Source: Heterodera schachtii (Eukaryota; Nematoda; Chromadorea; Rhabditida; Heteroderidae). From it: a stretch of DNA of 64,000 nucleotides. The DNA lies in the NCBI GenBank assembly GCA_023374025.1, contig SIJG01000027.1, positions 211,527 to 275,526 of the forward strand, in the 5' to 3' direction. Both the position numbers and the translations under genes were made by a program. Below, piece after piece: positions 63,374 through 64,000 of the stretch. The first letter of the stretch is position 1, and each line of letters opens with the position of its first letter. The notes below the pieces were generated by a model. It saw only the letters and a list, made by a program, of their open reading frames with translations, made no database searches and was not told the DNA's origin.

Positions 63374-64000
63374 GGTTATTGGATAAGGGAACACACCTAT
63401 TATTCATTCCATCATTTTGTTATTTTATTATTTATTCCCTGCTGTCCTCCATATTTTCTTGTTAAATAAATAATTTATTTATTATTTGACAACATTTGCA
63501 TTTGGTCTTCGACCAAACATTATTGTTGTAGTGAATACACAACAGAGGTTTAAGGCAGGGTTTCCATCGAAAATTTTTCCAAATCAGAACATAAGGTCCA
63601 AAAAATCAGATTTTAGGGTCGAAAATCAGAACATTTTGCAAAATTGCTTTAAAACAGTTATTTTTACAATTTATTCGATCAATAATGTATCAAATATTAT
63701 ATTTTTCACCTCCCATGATCATTTTTAACAATTTTGGAGAGGAAATAAGCAAATCGTAAATTTCAGTGCATTCGGGATCAAAAATCAGATTTTTAACAAT
63801 TTTTTTTTGCGGCGCATTTTTCCAAAAAAACTTTTGGGAAATGGGTGGGGGAGGGGTGAGGGCCCGGCGGTGCCGATAGGCGCCGCCGGAATTTTTTTTT
63901 CTAATTTAGTTCTGATTTGTTGACAGATTTTCACCAAAAAAGGCCAAATTTGCAATTAAAAGCCAAGCGACGCCTTTTTTTCGCTTTTAAAAACGCTTTT
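63374..64000. other. 3' flank and window edge
   Basis: AT-rich sequence with AATAAA near 63464, then the word-repeat element entered separately. No gene was recognised before the window ends. Confidence 0.45.
63556..64000. mobile_element. Possible hAT-like word-repeat element running off the window
   Basis: Begins CAGGGTTTCCATCG, a plausible hAT-type end. Repeated AAATCAGA words follow (near 63583, 63604, 63619 and 63778). The right terminus was not found before 64000, so the type and extent are provisional. Confidence 0.35.

Overview
This window is eukaryotic. It has spliced genes with short exons, nematode-style 3' splice sites (TTTCAG/TTGCAG), GC-AG introns, and a muscleblind gene with the invertebrate single pair of zinc fingers. 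The gene content, compact introns and GC-AG introns point to a nematode. GC-AG introns are reported to be common in cyst nematodes, so a Globodera/Heterodera-type tylenchid is my best guess, but it is inferred and not proven. No bacterial operons, CRISPR arrays, rRNA or tRNA genes were seen.

Layout. (1) 1-14,153 is an extremely AT-rich tandem array of two alternating modules, A (about 3.28 kb) and B (about 1.2 kb), in the order B-A-A-B-A-B-A(truncated). Every complete module ends in the same 95-bp, GC-richer block. (2) 14,154-31,450 is AT-rich, essentially gene-free sequence. It carries an inverted, diverged part-copy of module A (24,055-26,425), two small MITE-like elements, and a few decayed coding scraps. 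(3) At about 31.5 kb the composition changes sharply to GC-richer DNA full of C/G homopolymers and CT microsatellites; a single N lies at 31,631. (4) 36,007-40,051 (+) is a muscleblind (mbl) gene in six exons. (5) 41,472-44,366 (-) is a complete eight-exon gene for a single-pass membrane protein with a discoidin domain of discoidin-domain-receptor (DDR) type but no kinase. (6) 44.4-56.3 kb is low-complexity DNA with several unresolved coding-like islands and one hAT-like MITE; a second MITE lies just before the next gene. (7) 56,308-60,447 (+) is an eleven-exon nuclear regulator with a conserved C-terminal domain, possibly BEN/LIN-14-like. (8) 61,211-62,187 (-) is a small multi-pass membrane protein. 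(9) 62,861-63,373 (+) is a small coiled-coil protein.

The exon models for items 4, 5, 7, 8 and 9 were built by hand. Codon phase is preserved across every junction, which is the main support for them. mbl and the DDR-like gene are tail to tail, as are the regulator and the membrane gene; the last two genes are divergent. The genes do not form a recognisable pathway. The most interesting items are the kinase-less DDR-like receptor, a set of hAT-like MITEs whose interiors are built from repeated short 'words' that differ between elements, and the strict junction block of the tandem array.
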